Positions 11,690-23,734 are shown, counted from the first letter of the stretch. The stretch is DNA of 64,000 nucleotides from Sternotherus odoratus (GCA_032164245.1 JAVMKO010000003.1:136141259-136205258); one strand, 5' to 3'. Translations and numbers: made by a program. Notes: generated by a model from the sequence alone, not told the origin.

Positions 11690-13115
11690 TGTGCCTTTCA
11701 GTATAAGGCATGTCTTTTCTAATCCTTTAATCATCCTCAAGGTTCCTCTCTGAACTCTCTCCAATTAATCAACATCCTTCTTGAATTGTGGACACCAGAA
11801 CGGGATGTGATATTTCACTAGTGACCGCACCAGTGCCAAATGCAGAGGTAATATAACTTCTGTACTCTTATTTGATATTCCCCTGTTTATTCATCCAAGG
11901 GGATCACATTAGCCTTTGTGGCCACACTAGAAGTAGCACTGGGAGCACATGTTGGGCTGATTATCCACTATGACCTTCTAAGTCCTTGTCAAAGACTCTG
12001 CTTCCCAGGATAGACTCCATCCCATTCTGCAAGTATGGGCTACATTCTTTGTTCCTAGATGTATAACTTTATTTCAACATATTAAAATGCATGTTGTTTG
12101 TTTGTGCTCAGTTTATTAAGCAATACAGATTGCTCTTTATAAGTGATCTGTCTTCATTATTTACCACACCCTCAATTTTTGTCATCTGCAAACTTGTTTA
12201 CTAATGATTTTGTTTTCTTTCAGGTCACTTATAAAAATGATAAATAGTGTAGGGTCAAGAATCTGCAGAACCCCAGTAGAAAAACATCCCATCTTGTGCT
12301 GATTCCCTGTTCACAATTACATTTTAAGACCTAGTAATAAGCCAGTTTTAATCAATTTATTGTGTTCAGTGTTGATTGCATCATTCCAGTTTTTCAATCA
12401 AAATGTTTTATGGTATTAAGTCAGATGCGTCAGACGTCTATCTTCATCAATACTTTTATCTTTATCAACCAAACTTGTAATCTCCTCAAGTTTCAAGTTA
12501 ATTTGCCATCTATTTTTCCATAAGCCCATGTTGATTGTCATTAATGATATTGCTCTTATTTAGAACTCCGTTATTTTGCGTGTAGTAAGGTATCCTGTCT
12601 CTGACAGCAGTTGGAACCAGATGCTTCAGAGAAAGGTGCAAGAACCCACAATGGGCAGATGTGGGATAATCTGCCCCACACATGTCTCATCTGGTTTCTA
12701 ATAGTTTGAGATTGGCTTAAACTCTGAAACTCAAGGTTTCAATACACCTTCCAAAAATTTGTCATTAATTATAACAATTCTGGATGTTCTTAGTATCTAT
12801 GTAAATATCTAATCCCTTCTTGAGTCTTGTTAAATTCTTGGCTTCAATGACATCCTATGGCAATGAGTTCCACAGTGTTATTACGCTTTATATTTCCTTT
12901 TAGTAAGGTTTGAATTTCCTACTTTTTAATTTGAGTGCCCCTGTTTTGTTGTGTTATGAGACAGGGAAAATAGAAGTTCCTGATCTGTACTCTCTCTACC
13001 ATTCATTATTTTATATACTTTTATCATATCCCCTTTTATTTATCTTCTTGCTAAAATAAGGAATCTCACTTTTTTAAATTTTCAATTTCTCTTCACATGA
13101 ACAGAATTTTTCTAG
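11690..13115 (-). mobile_element. Antisense CR1-like LINE fragments
   Basis: The + strand text is antisense to a CR1-type LINE. 'gaattgtggacaccagaac' is the complement of the pol C-terminal region seen in sense orientation near 5500. It is followed by long stretches with the wording of a CR1-related family ('gcaaacttgtttactaatga', 'aagcccatgttgattg'). A second antisense block at about 12840-13115 ('cccctgttttgttgtgttat', 'ttatcatatcccctttt') seems to be another part of the same kind of element. All frames are broken. The exact subfamily cannot be set without a repeat library. Confidence 0.6.
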
Positions 13116-14303
13116 GTCTCGGATCAGGCTGAAGGACAAATATGATCAAAGAACCTTAATCCTATATCTTACATCTATGTAGAAATGTATCTTAGTTTCT
13201 TTAGGTACTAAATTATTTAAGTACAAGTGAGTTGTTCCTCTTGTACCTGGACTGCACTCTTTGGAGAAACATTTTTTTTTTTTTAAACGAACCATACTGA
13301 AAGTACAGGACTTCTCTCCCAGGAGTGAAAAGGAAAAAATATCTAGTGGAATGGTGCCAAGGCTTGATGGCTTGTCCTTAAGAGTAAGAGCCCTTGATGC
13401 CAGAAAGGAAGTGCTGTCTGTCTGCATACAGAAAGATTTAAGTGTTCATTTTGGTACCTGATAAAAGCAACCTTGCTGAGGAATCCAGTGTGGATGTTGT
13501 ACTTGGAGCTCTCTCTCTGGAGAGCGGAATCTGTGGAGAGTAATAGGTAAAATACATGCTGCACATACACCAGCAATCTAATTCTCCATGGACTGATTTT
13601 CTTTCAGTGGAAACAAGTGCTTAGATGTATGCTTAAGGGGCCTATAAAAGTTCCTTTCAGATTGTTTCTCTGAACTGTTTGCAAAGCTATATTTCTCCAA
13701 GTAACTGGACTTGATTCTCTGACGGGTTTTAAAAACAGAAAAATGTTCTGGTAGAATTCAGGTTTATTTTACTTTGTTTGGTTTAGAAGTCTCTGCATTT
13801 GAATATTACTAAGCAAAAGCTATGAGGGCACTGGCGGCTTGGGGCCCATTGTTCACTGAAGATATACATTCCAGAGCTTAATTCAGCCTTGATAAAATAA
13901 GGCAGTCTAAGAATCCACTGTATAGCAGACTCTGATAACAGGCTTCTTCTATACATTTGATATTATCTTTGTTAAAGTCATATCTTAGGGTCTTCAAATG
14001 TAGTCCAGTTAATCTTTATTACTTTCAGAAATGGCTTCCACCTGTTTCATTTGTGCTGCTGTCATTGCTGGTAAACAACCTTTTATCAGGCCTGAGGATG
14101 AGTGTGCAAGTTAGCTGCCTCAGAACTGCACATGCTAGTGCATAAGATGGGAAGTACAATTAATCATCAACAACACCCTGAAACTTAGCTTAACTCTTTA
14201 CAAAATGGCCAAAGTAAATATGTTGAAAAACAACAGAGTAAAATTGTTTTGGGTCCAGTCTTTCAGCTGTAGTAATTTTAAGGTGTCTCACCAGTTAATT
14301 TCA

Positions 14304-14328
14304 CTACTATTTCAAGTCGAAATAGTAG
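14304..14328. repeat. Small perfect inverted repeat
   Basis: Ten-base arms CTACTATTTC and GAAATAGTAG are separated by 5 bases. It lies in otherwise featureless intron and may be chance. Confidence 0.5.
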
Positions 14329-16857
14329 CCTTCAAGTTCAATCATGGATGGTGAACTCTTTGCTTTTCAGATCAGAGCCCAGTGGTGGCATGTCACTGAA
14401 CAGTCCCTCCCCTTCACGTTCTCCTTTGTTGCTTTACCCTATTCCCATGGCTGATACTGATCATCTACTGGACAACATGCATTCCAAGGGGTTCAAAATT
14501 CCCACTCCAGGTCAAAGTCAAATGTCTCAGGAAAAAGAGTGGAAAAGGTGGATCCAGACAGTCAGCCTGAGTTTAACAAGCTTTAAAACTCAACTAATAA
14601 GAATTTGGACTAGGCCAGCGGGGAGAATTTTGAACCCCACTGAATCGATCTCGTAGTAGCCAGTCAGTGTCCTCAGTGGGAGGAAGGTAGAGCAATAAAG
14701 GAAGATCTGAAGGGGAGCCACTGCCACAGGCCAAGTTTTGGACACTACTAGGCACTGATATGAAGATCAAAGGATCCACTCACCGTGATAGAATGAGAAC
14801 AGGGAAGAAATAATTGTGAAAATTCACCACTGCCATTATTTCAGAAGAAAAACTCCATTAAGAGACTACTTAGCTTTTCATTTGATTTGCTTTCCTAGCC
14901 AAACATCTATTCCCTTGATTGTTGCTTCTTTTTATTTGTGTGTGTGTGTCCAAGTAGTAGGAAAAAACTATAGTGTGTGGTGTGTACCCTCTCAGAAGGT
15001 AGCCTACTTCTGTTTGTATACAACTGTATATGAATGGGATCCCTGCAGGCTATTTTAAACATTCATCCTCTATTAAAAGAGAAGGATCAGGGATGTGAGT
15101 GTTTCTGAATAATTTGAAGAGAAACTAAAAGATTAAAATAATATGGTTCACAGTAAAGTGTTTGGAAAGTAGCAGCCCAGGTGAAACCTCATAAGGATTA
15201 AAAACAAGCCCCCAGAAAGGTCAGTTTGAAAGGTGTTCTTGCTAGGTGCTGCTTCAGAGAGCTTTCTGGTAGTCAGGCTGTTTGATCTTTTTGTTTCTAC
15301 CAAAAAGGCAGATTGAGAGAGTCTTTTAATAGAAATTGAAAGTTTGGAATAGCTTGGCTTACAGGGATGGTTGTGGTTGCCCTAGTCACACCAAAGCTGG
15401 AGAGAGGGCTTCTTGACAGACGCATGTTTACGCTACAAATTGTGAGGACTCCAATTACAACACTGCCCCATGTTTTTTACGTCTAAATGGGTGTGTAACT
15501 TTGAACGAGGTTAAAACTCAATCAAAATGGTTCTGCCCATCCTAAAAATGGGGCTGTGCATTTATTGTGTAGATGTGCCTTTATATATGTGTTAGGAAGC
15601 CCAATTGTCCTTCAACCATCAGGATTTTAAATTCTGGTGCTGGGTGGACTAGAATTGTGACAATTGTCAAAACCTTTTTAAGCAAAGCAGAACTGTACTC
15701 TCCCTTATGTATGACGAACATTCAGTGCCATCTAAGAATGATTTTTCAATTCAAATTCATAACCATACCAAAAGGAGCATGGTAAACTTAAATTTTTAAT
15801 TTTGTTTATTTCAAAAAGATCAGTTTTCTGATGTAGCAAATAGCATGCCTTTAAAAAAAAAATTAAAAAAATCTTGGGTTCAGAAGTCTGTTTGGATGGA
15901 CCAGAGAGCAACACCATCAAACGTGCTCAGGCAGGCATAGCCCTGCTCTGTCTTTGTGCAACAGCCTGCTTCCTCTTGAGTTTCAGTATCCGCTTGAGCT
16001 TTGCTGTTATTGGAAACACTTTCTCAGGGAGAACATAAAACATCAACAAAACCAGTGAAACTGACTGTACACCCAGAAATGTACCAAAAAAATATTTTCC
16101 ATTCTAGCAATTGTAGGGATTCATTGTAAACATTAGTAGGAATAAAATGTTCAGATTGAAATATGATTATTTGCTGAAAATCCTGACATTTGTTTTGGTT
16201 TACATTTGTGTGAACTCCTGTCTTATGCAACAATACATTTTAATGACCAGAATATTGCATATAATAATTGACTTTGCCAGCAGCTGTACAATATGTCCAC
16301 TTCCCTTGCTATTCTCCTTAAATTTCTGGCTTTTATTATAGTAGATAGTTTTAGTTAATCACATTTATTAAAATCATACTTGTTTTTTTTGTTTACTAAG
16401 GCATTTTTAAAAAATTCGTACATAATTTTAGATATGCCAATAAATTAACATTTCATCAAGAAGCAATGTTTGTTAACGCCTCATTAAATAAATTAATGCT
16501 TTATTAGAAAACTGTTTCTATTAAAAAAGAAAAACAGAAAATTCAAGTGGACGCTGTCTGTAAGTTTTCAAATGAATGAATAAGGCTGAAATCATGGATT
16601 CCTTTGCATTCCTGATTTAAAATGTGTCAATAACTTTGACGAGTTGGTATCTTTGTGGTGGGATGCAACACTATCTAAGAGCTGCCATGTTAGAAGCTGT
16701 GGTCTATGAAAGGCTGAAAGAAAGGCTAGTGGTTCGTTGCAGGACTCGGTTCTGTGGTTTCTCTTTGTGTTGAGGTGAAGCTGGTTTGAGGCATCCACAC
16801 AGCATTGCACCTCTGTTGCTACTAAATACAAGCAAGTGGGAAAGCAACACAGTAGAG

Positions 16858-17049
16858 CAGGGGTCAGCAGCCTTTCAGAAGTGGTGTGCTGAGGCTTCAT
16901 TTATTCACTGTAATTTAAGGTTTTGCATGCCAGTAAGACATGTTAATATTTTTAAAAGGTCTCTTTCTACGACCCAGGCAGTGTGAGTGCCACTGAAAAT
17001 CTGCTCGCATGCTGCCTTCAGCACCCGTGCTGTAGGTTGCCTACCCTTG
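16858..17049. mobile_element. Short hAT-like MITE with 8-bp target duplication
   Basis: It begins 'caggggtcagcagcctttca' and ends 'ggttgcctacccttg', imperfect inverted ends of the hAT type. The flanks are cagtagag (16850-16857) and caatagag (17050-17057), an 8-bp duplication with one mismatch. At 192 bp it has no coding capacity. Confidence 0.75.
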
Positions 17050-17844
17050 CAATAGAGGGCGGGAGGCAGCAGTGGCCTTCCTGCAGTGATGGAGTCCGAA
17101 CCATCAGGTGTTGAGACAATAGTTTTAAACCACTGCTTATTTTTTATTAAATAGTTTAGAAGAATTTTTATTGGAAAATGAAAAGATTTTGGTTAAAATA
17201 TTCTTCTGACACTTCTTACTGGTAATAACTTGTGCTTTCCACCCTGTAATAAGACTAGTGTTAATAGTTGATTTTTATTTCACACTATGGTAAATTAATT
17301 CATTATCTTTGTATTTTTCAGTTAAATATGTATATATACATAAAAAGAGAGAGAACTGCTTTGGATTTGCTATGAATTACTTTAGCTTTAGATTGAATTT
17401 AACACATTGACTCTCAAGTCATATTTTTAATGTTAGCATTCAGCTCATCTTTCTAAACTATTTATTCATGTTGTTCAGCTAATAATAGTGGTCACTGTTT
17501 GATATTTGGGCCGGACTTAAAATCACTATTTCCTATCGCTGGTTGAAACGCTGAAATTCCTTTATAAAAAATTGAATTGTTTTGCACTAGATGTTTGCTT
17601 GGGGTTTTTATTAGTTTTATAGGATGAATTTTTTATTTATTTTTGAAAATTCAAAAATATACGAATTGATTCATGAAATTGTTTTTGAATTTTGAATGAA
17701 GTCTTCTATTATCTCATTAGTATGATAACACCTGCTTACCTTCATGCACTTTTTAAATTGCATTTTTGAGTTGTCTCAGATTTCTGGAAAGGAAAGGGGT
17801 TTTAATTTGAAAATTTTGTTCACTCCAGGATACTTGGAGAAGGT

Positions 17845-18010
17845 AATGATATTTCTTACTGGATTGGGAATGTGCTATTCTGAGGCCTGCCACAAATTTC
17901 CATGTAATTTTAGGGAGGTCTCTTAATCTCTGTGGCTACATTTCTCTCTCTGTACAAAGAGGACAGTAATACTTCCCTAACAAGGGTGTCTTGAGGGTAA
18001 AATAATTAAT
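17845..18010 (-). repeat. MIR/CORE-SINE-like fragment
   Basis: 'ttaatctctgtggctacatt' and 'tacttccctaacaagggtgt' followed by 'cttgagggtaaaataatta' reproduce, with decay, the antisense core-to-tail region of a MIR-type tRNA-derived SINE. It is a relic only. Confidence 0.5.
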
Positions 18011-18813
18011 GATTTATGTACGTTCAGATAATACAGTGGTGAATGTGGTAGGAAAGCCAATACATATATTAATCAAAGAGTAATTTAGGCCTATGTGGTT
18101 TTCTCTGTCTTTTGGAGTAGTGTAGAGGAAGAAGGGCCTTTACAAAAACCTAATGCTAACAGAAATATTTCCCATTACATGTTTTTAAAATTAATTTTTT
18201 AAGCTTTTTGGGGGATATTTTTGTCTGCATTGTTTGCAAACCACACGTTGCAACTTTGTGCTCATGCATGAGAGAACAGCAAATTAAACTGTCCAAACCG
18301 GATGAAATACGGAATGAACTGAATGAAAAAGTAAACTGCATCAGGTAGTTAAATGTGACTTTAGGTTTCTAAAAATCTATCAATTTTGATAATCCATGGT
18401 GGGATTATTTAATGTAGGAAAGGGGACTTTTAATTATTATTTTTTAAAGAAATACTGTGGCTTTCTGTATAAATGCATATAAAAAGCTATGTATCAAAAC
18501 AAAGTGAAGCACTGGGCATCCTGGGACACAAGGCATAGATCATGTCAATACAAACTTCACTAGTTGTTAGAGACTGTTTAGTAATTACATTGAGATTTTG
18601 ACCATATTTCTGGGATTTTATTTAGAATAAAATTGACCATGTTTTTAGTCTTTCTCCTGATCTACCTGTGTTTTGGGGATTTAAGTAATGTTTGTACAAA
18701 TTAAGTGATTATAATATTAAGGAAATGTAACACTGGAATGGATGTCAAGCCAATGGAGAATAATTTGGTCTAACTTAACACCTCATCTTCTTTCTTCCAC
18801 ATTATTCATAGAG

Positions 18814-18938
18814 AGCAAATCAAAAGGTCTTCAGTGGGTGATAGATACAACCATTGCTTACCCTAATGCGGAACCTATAGACATCCAGACCTGGATTCTT
18901 GGCTACAGACGACCGACAGTCACACATGTACATTACAG
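18814..18938 (+). CDS. LPGAT1: LPGAT1 coding exon (third from last)
   Basis: LPGAT1 is an ER-membrane lysophospholipid acyltransferase. It was first described with lysophosphatidylglycerol as acceptor and later linked to sn-1 remodelling of phosphatidylethanolamine. The open frame reads SKSKGLQWVIDTTIAYPNAE, then DIQTWILGYRRPTVTHVHYR. I recognise this as the region after the acyltransferase catalytic core, start of the C-terminal acyltransferase extension. A pyrimidine-rich tract precedes two possible acceptors, AG at 18810-18811 or 18812-18813; the second keeps phase 0 and is preferred. The donor is CATTACAG/gtagg at 18939. The last two bases (AG) complete an Arg codon with the first base of the next exon, 22 kb away. 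Confidence 0.9.
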
Positions 18939-19283
18939 GTAGGAAACAAAGTTTTAGTACACAGTTGAATGAAGGCCTAAAGATCAGTTTGAATCGTGCA
19001 CATTTCAGAATATTGGAGAGCTGTAGTAAAATCTTTACTTTCAGTATTAAGAAGTGGTTTGTCTAGTTGGTTAGACACAGGACTTGGGAGGTTGCTATAT
19101 GTTGTGTTCATTGACTGATTACACTCAACTATTAAAATGGTGTTCTACAGGATATGGGTTTTACCTCACTGTGTTAGTTTGTTTGCAGTTGCATTGTAAG
19201 TGCCTTCCCTTCTATGTTGCTTATTAAGTTTCACCTAAACTGTATTGTCTTCATAAAGAAGGTTATAACCAATCAATTTGTTT

Positions 19284-19967
19284 AAGGGCATGGTTAGACT
19301 GGCGCTTTGCGGCACAAAAACCCTCCAGTAGCGCAATAATTTTCGTAGGGTACACACTTCAAAGGGAGATTTTGCTAAATGACTCACTGTTTAAAGCGCA
19401 AGTATTAAACCTAGTTTCCGAGAGTGATAAGCCTTTTTGCGCTAGTGCTATAGCGCAAGGGTGGGAATGTGAACACCCATGGGATCTCTTGCATGCCTCC
19501 GAGCCATGTAAAGCCATCAGCAAGCCATTAAAGACAATCAACATGCCATGTAAGGCAAATGACGTGAGGTGTTTTATAAAAGCGGAAGTAGCTTTGCAGT
19601 TTCTCTCTAACAACTCACACAGCAAATAACCAGTGAAAATGCTTGCGGACGGAGCTATGTGTCTGAAATAGACAGCCTGTCAGTTTTCGCTAACGAAAAC
19701 TCACTGACAGCCAGATCTCGTCTCCCTGTGAACAACTTCCCAGTTCCCCCACACCCTCCTCCTTTGCAAAGCACGTTGCACCCAGCTGAATGCTGGGATA
19801 CCTGCCCTATCCCACAACTGCTACTGCCGCCAGAAGCGCTACAAATGTATCCATTATTTTGCACTACAAGGTTTCAATCTGCACAGGCTCTAGCGCGATA
19901 CCTATTGCGCAACATTGGGAAGCGCTACAAATAAACGTGCTATAATCTATAGTCTAACCATACCCTT
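19284..19967. mobile_element. MITE of about 680 bp with GCGC subterminal motifs
   Basis: The left end 'aagggcatggttagact' and right end 'agtctaaccataccctt' are inverted repeats with one mismatch in 17. Short GCGC-centred motifs ('tagcgcaataa', 'aaagcgcaagt', 'gctatagcgcaag', 'tagcgcgatac', 'ttgcgcaac') cluster towards both ends, like the subterminal transposase-binding repeats of hAT elements. No target duplication is obvious. ORFs of up to 91 codons on both strands have no domain. Confidence 0.65.
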
Positions 19968-20904
19968 GCTATGATTCTTCCATTAAGTAAACTTAAATCT
20001 GGGTTATTTTGCTTGAAAATTGATAGTTTATGGTCATACTCTGGATTTTTCCAGCCCCCTCCTCCGCACTCTCAAACCCACGATGTTACTCAATGATCAT
20101 AGCCACTGCTTTCAGCCAGGGTGTATTTGTCTTCATTAGAAAAGTATCTAGTTAAAACACAATCTTGAGGAAGAGTGTTAACTAACTAGATGTGGACCAT
20201 GACCTTGCAGTGAGGATAGATAGAAAAATCACATGCAATATTGTGCTAGCTGCACCATGGGTAAATCCCAGGGTTTACCCAGAACCAGCTGACATGGTGT
20301 TGAATACAACTTGCATTGGTGTATGTGAACAGCTGACATAGTCAACATCGTGATTGTTAATCTCACTGCTGAAAACTGAGTTCAATTTTCATGTAATCTT
20401 TTAACCAAATCAACCCTTTTGTGGATAGTTGGGGATGGGGCGGAGGTTGGATGGGGAGGAGGTTCTGCGGGGTCATTCAGGGGATGGGGTGGTTAGGGGC
20501 AGGGGGGTCTCTTGAGCGTTAGTCATGGGAGAAGGAGTGGGTGGGGATTGGATGGGTTGGGGGTTCTGAGAGGGCTGGTAAGTGGGAGGGAGTTGGATAG
20601 GGGGTGGGGCCAGGCTGTTTGGGGAGGCACAGCCTTCCCTACCTGACCCTCCATACAATTTTGAACTCTGATGTGGCCATCAGGCCAAAAAGATTGCCCA
20701 CCCCTGCTCTAAACTATCCTATCCCTAAACTATCTCTTTCTAATGTGCATAATGGCATTATAGGCAGCTGTAGCACTTCAGAAATGCCCTAACTTTCCTT
20801 CTCACTTTCAGCATTGATTTAAAATGCATTTGTTCTGCACAATTATATCAGGTTAATAATTTTAAATATTAATTCTTCTGAATAATAAATAAACACATAA
20901 GAAC

Positions 20905-20953
20905 AATTAGTGTTAGATTCAGAGATTCCAAAGCCAAAAGGACCATTGTGATC
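20905..20953 (-). mobile_element. LINE relic (left part) split by a hAT insertion
   Basis: 'agattccaaagccaaaagga' followed by 'ccattgtgatcatctaga' continues in sense after the hAT element with 'ctgatctcctttatcacaca' at 22723. This wording is common to antisense CR1-like tails in sauropsids. The two parts flank the 8-bp duplication of the inserted element. Confidence 0.55.
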
Positions 20954-21049
20954 ATCTAGACCAGGGGTCTCCAAACTACGGCCCGCGGGCCAGATGCGGC
21001 CCGCGAGGCCCTCTCATCCGGCCCGCGGAGATCTTTTTGGCTCCGCGCT

Positions 21050-21435
21050 GGGGCCTGGAAGCGCCGCGCGCTCGGCCGCCGCCGCCAGCCACGGGGCCTG
21101 GAAGCGCCGCGCGCTCGGCCGCCGCCGCCAGCCACGGGGCCTGGAAGCGCCGCGCGCTCGGCCGCCGCCGCCAGCCGCGGGGCCTGGAAGCGCCGCGCGC
21201 TCGGCCGCCGCCGCCAGCCGCGGGGCCTGGAAGCGCCGCGCGCTCGGCCGCCGCCGCCAGCCGCGGGGCCTGGAAGCGCCGCGCGCTCGGCCGCCGCCGC
21301 CAGCCGCGGGGCCTGGAAGCGCCACGCGCTCGGCCGCCGCCGCCAGCCGCGGGGCCTGGAAGCGCCGCGTGCTCGGCCGCCGCCGCCAGCCGCGGGGCCT
21401 GGAAGCGCCGCGTGCTCGGCTGCCGCCGCCGGCCA
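21050..21435. repeat. 43-bp GC-rich minisatellite (about 9 copies)
   Basis: The unit is about 43 bp and starts 'ggggcctggaagcgccgcgc', followed by 'gctcggccgccgccgccagc'. Successive copies differ at single CpG sites, for example 'gccacgcgctc' at about 21319. Because 43 is not a multiple of 3, all frames stay open, which explains the ORFs on both strands. It lies within the hAT element. Confidence 0.9.
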
Positions 21436-21559
21436 GGGACGGCTCGGAGCTGGGGCCGGGACGCGCCGCACCGCCACGCAGTTGCAGGGGGCGAAACAAG
21501 GAGCCACCCACTGCCAGGCGGCGAACCGGTCTGTGGGGAGAGACCGGGTTGAGCAGGTC

Positions 21560-22210
21560 AGTTGGGGGGGTGAGAGACCTGGCTGGGTGGGTCAGATGGG
21601 GGGGGGGGGTTGGAGGAAAGGAGGTTTTGGGGTGAGAGACCTGGCTGGGTGGGTCAGTTGGGGGGGGGGTTGGAGGAAGGAGGTTTTGGGGTGAGAGACC
21701 TGGCTGGGTGGGTCAGTGGGGGGGGGGGTTGGAGGAAAGGAGGTTTTGGGGTGAGAGACCTGGCTGGGTGGGTCATTGTGGGGGGGTTGGAGGAAAGGAG
21801 GTTTTGGGGTGAGAGACCTGGCTGGGTGGGTCATTTGGGGGGTGGGGCTGGAGGAAAGGAGGTTTTGGGGGTGAGAGACCTGGCTGGGTGGGTCAGTTGG
21901 GGGGGGGGTTTGGAGGAAGGAGGTTTTGGGGTGAGAGACCTGGCTGGGTGGGTCAGTGGGGGGGGGGGGGGTTGGAGGAAAGGAGGTTTTGGGGTGAGAG
22001 ACCTGGCTGGGTGGGTCATTGTGGGGGGGTTGGAGGAAAGGAGGTTTTGGGGTGAGAGACCTGGCTGGGTGGGTCATTTGGGGGGTGGGGCTGGAGGAAA
22101 GGAGGTTTTGGGGGTGAGAGACCTGGCTGGGTGGGTCAGTTGGGGGGTGGGTGGGAGGGAAGGAGGTTTTGGGGGGAGAGACCTGGCTGGGTGGGTCAGT
22201 TGGGGGGTTG
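21560..22210. repeat. About 60-bp G-rich minisatellite with higher-order repeat
   Basis: There are about 11 copies of a 58-62 bp unit containing 'gagagacctggctgggtggg', a G-run of 6-14, and 'ttggaggaaaggaggttttg'. Blocks of five units repeat as a larger unit of about 300 bp, since the order of variants at 21630-21905 recurs at 21930-22205. Recent unequal exchange or slippage is the likely cause. Confidence 0.85.
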
Positions 22211-22550
22211 ATGTGTAGTGTTCATGTGTAGTGAACAGGTGTTCATCTGTAGTGTTCATGTGTAGTGAACAGGTGTTCAGGTGTAGTGTTCAGGTGTAGT
22301 GTTCAGGTGTTCATGTGTAGTGTTCATGTGTAGTGTTCAGGTGTTCATGTGTAGTGTTCAGGTGTTCATGTGTAGTGAACAGGTGTTCAGGTGTAGTGTT
22401 CAGGTGTAGTGTTCAGGTGTTCATGTGTAGTGAACAGGTGTTCAGGTGTAGTGTTCAGGTGTAGTGTTCAGGTGTTCATGTGTAGTGTTCATGTGTAGTG
22501 TTCATGTGTAGTGTTCATGTGTTGTGAACAGGTGTTCATGTGTAGTGTAT
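22205..22550. repeat. 'gttcatgtgtagt' minisatellite
   Basis: The array is made of 13-18 bp units, chiefly 'gttcatgtgtagt', 'gttcaggtgtagt' and 'gaacaggtgttca'. It is the third tandem array inside the hAT element and starts directly after the second. Confidence 0.85.
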
Positions 22551-22722
22551 CAATGTGTTATTAAATAATTGAATAAAATAATATTAAATAAATAATTAAA
22601 AACAACATCCATGTTTTGATTCTTTTTTATTTGGACCTCGAGTGTGTTGTCGGCCCCCGAACTGCTATTTGATAGCTAATGCGGCCCTCGGGCTGAAAAG
22701 TTTGGAGACCCCTGATCTAGAC

Positions 22723-23000
22723 TGATCTCCTTTATCACACAGCCCATAAAACCACCCCCTTCCCCCCCAAGATTTTAAAGTAGGTCTTTTAGAAAAACAT
22801 CCCATCTTGATTTCAGAATTGCCAGTGATGGGGAACCCCCCATGATCCTTGGTAAATTGTTCCAGTGGTTAATTTATCCTCACTGTCAAAATGTACACCT
22901 TATTTCCGGTCTGAGGGAACACCAATTTTACCCATTATAGTGAGTGTCGTCTTCCCCTAGGCATCCTCTGATCAGAGGACTGGCCCTCCACTTTTTCTTA
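22723..23000 (-). mobile_element. LINE relic (right part) split by the hAT insertion
   Basis: 'ctgatctcctttatcacaca' joins to the left part at 20905-20953 once the hAT element is removed. It goes on through 'aattgccagtgatggggaac' and 'ttgttccagtggttaattta', typical antisense CR1-like wording. All frames are broken. Confidence 0.55.
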
Positions 23001-23734
23001 TTTTACCTCACTCTACCGTGGTTATTCCATGGAGTCAGCCAATCTTGTTACATAATTGACTGCATGGTCAAAATGAGGGACTGGTACCCGCTTCTTTCTC
23101 CTCAGGATTAGAGTATGCAGCTTCTCAGTCCCTATCAGCCTAGGATGTTTTTTTCCCCATGATAATCATTGCTCAGGACTGTAAAAGGTAGAAAGCTTGC
23201 AAGCTACTATACACAATGATTTTTCTCCCTTAAATGCTTAATGTTTATTTTGCAACTATCGTGGCTATTTTAAGGTGGATTTTAATTTAGAGCTAGATGA
23301 TAGAGGTGTGATTCGTGACTTGCTAATTTAAATTGCAACTCACCTTGCCTCAAAAATAAATTCTGCAGTTGTGGTAGAGGAGGATAGCCCTTTACATAGC
23401 TGATAATTGTTGAACAAGTTTTCAAGCTGTAATGTTTCATAACCTTTTTGTGTCAGCAAAGCCATTGTGTAGGGCAGTATCTACCAAAGTGCCCATGTGG
23501 CACCTCCAGGACCCTCCTAACTAGCACGGGGGCAATTACCTGCAATATCCTGGAGAAATCTTATTGAATTAAGTTTAATACCGCTGGGCTTGATTGTATT
23601 GAAATCTAATTATTTGTGTGGTGTTATAAAACTGTATGTAACTTTTCTACGATACTGACTAATGTAAACCTTGGGGAAGATAGGAGCTTCACATGTATTA
23701 TATCAAGCAGTTCTTTGAAGTGGATTTCCTAAGT

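Larger units (their letters stand above)
1..18813. other. LPGAT1: Upstream intron of LPGAT1 (inferred), 3' part
   Basis: No coding exon was recognised here. The stretch is called intron because it ends at a splice acceptor feeding an LPGAT1 exon and carries only repeats. Apart from the elements listed separately, I see nothing but AT-rich unique-looking sequence and short simple repeats in 1-717, 1435-2810, 3345-4840, 6095-8610, 8875-10940, 13120-16850 and 17060-17840. ORFs of 60-110 codons in these stretches show no recognisable domain. Preceding LPGAT1 exons, such as those for the acyltransferase core, were looked for by eye and not found. They probably lie upstream of the window. Confidence 0.6.
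20962..22714. mobile_element. Non-autonomous hAT element with three tandem arrays
   Basis: The 16-bp terminal inverted repeats are perfect (CAGGGGTCTCCAAACT at both ends). The 8-bp flanks ATCTAGAC at 20954-20961 and 22715-22722 are identical, which is diagnostic of hAT transposition. The ends carry the 'acggcccgcgggccagatgc' motif shared with the elements at 40055 and 43184. The interior holds three unrelated minisatellites, annotated separately, and an AT-rich stretch (about 22550-22610). There is no transposase ORF. The long ORFs of 160-213 codons on both strands are repeat translations, not genes. Confidence 0.9.

Noticed and set aside
14348..14656. 102-codon ORF as a possible exon
   Set aside because: There is no recognised domain or splice support, and minus-strand ORFs overlap it. 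It does not match any part of LPGAT1 that I know.
20956..21635. ORFs of 165-213 codons on both strands in the GC-rich region
   Set aside because: They are translations of a 43-bp tandem repeat whose length is not a multiple of three, so every frame stays open. They lie inside a hAT element and show no domain.
21592..22259. Pro/Thr-rich and Gly/Trp-rich ORFs (161 and 202 codons)
   Set aside because: Both are repeat translations of the 60-bp minisatellite, on opposite strands.
21050..22550. CRISPR-like array
   Set aside because: The repeats are contiguous without unique spacers, units vary gradually, there are no cas genes, and the host is a vertebrate.
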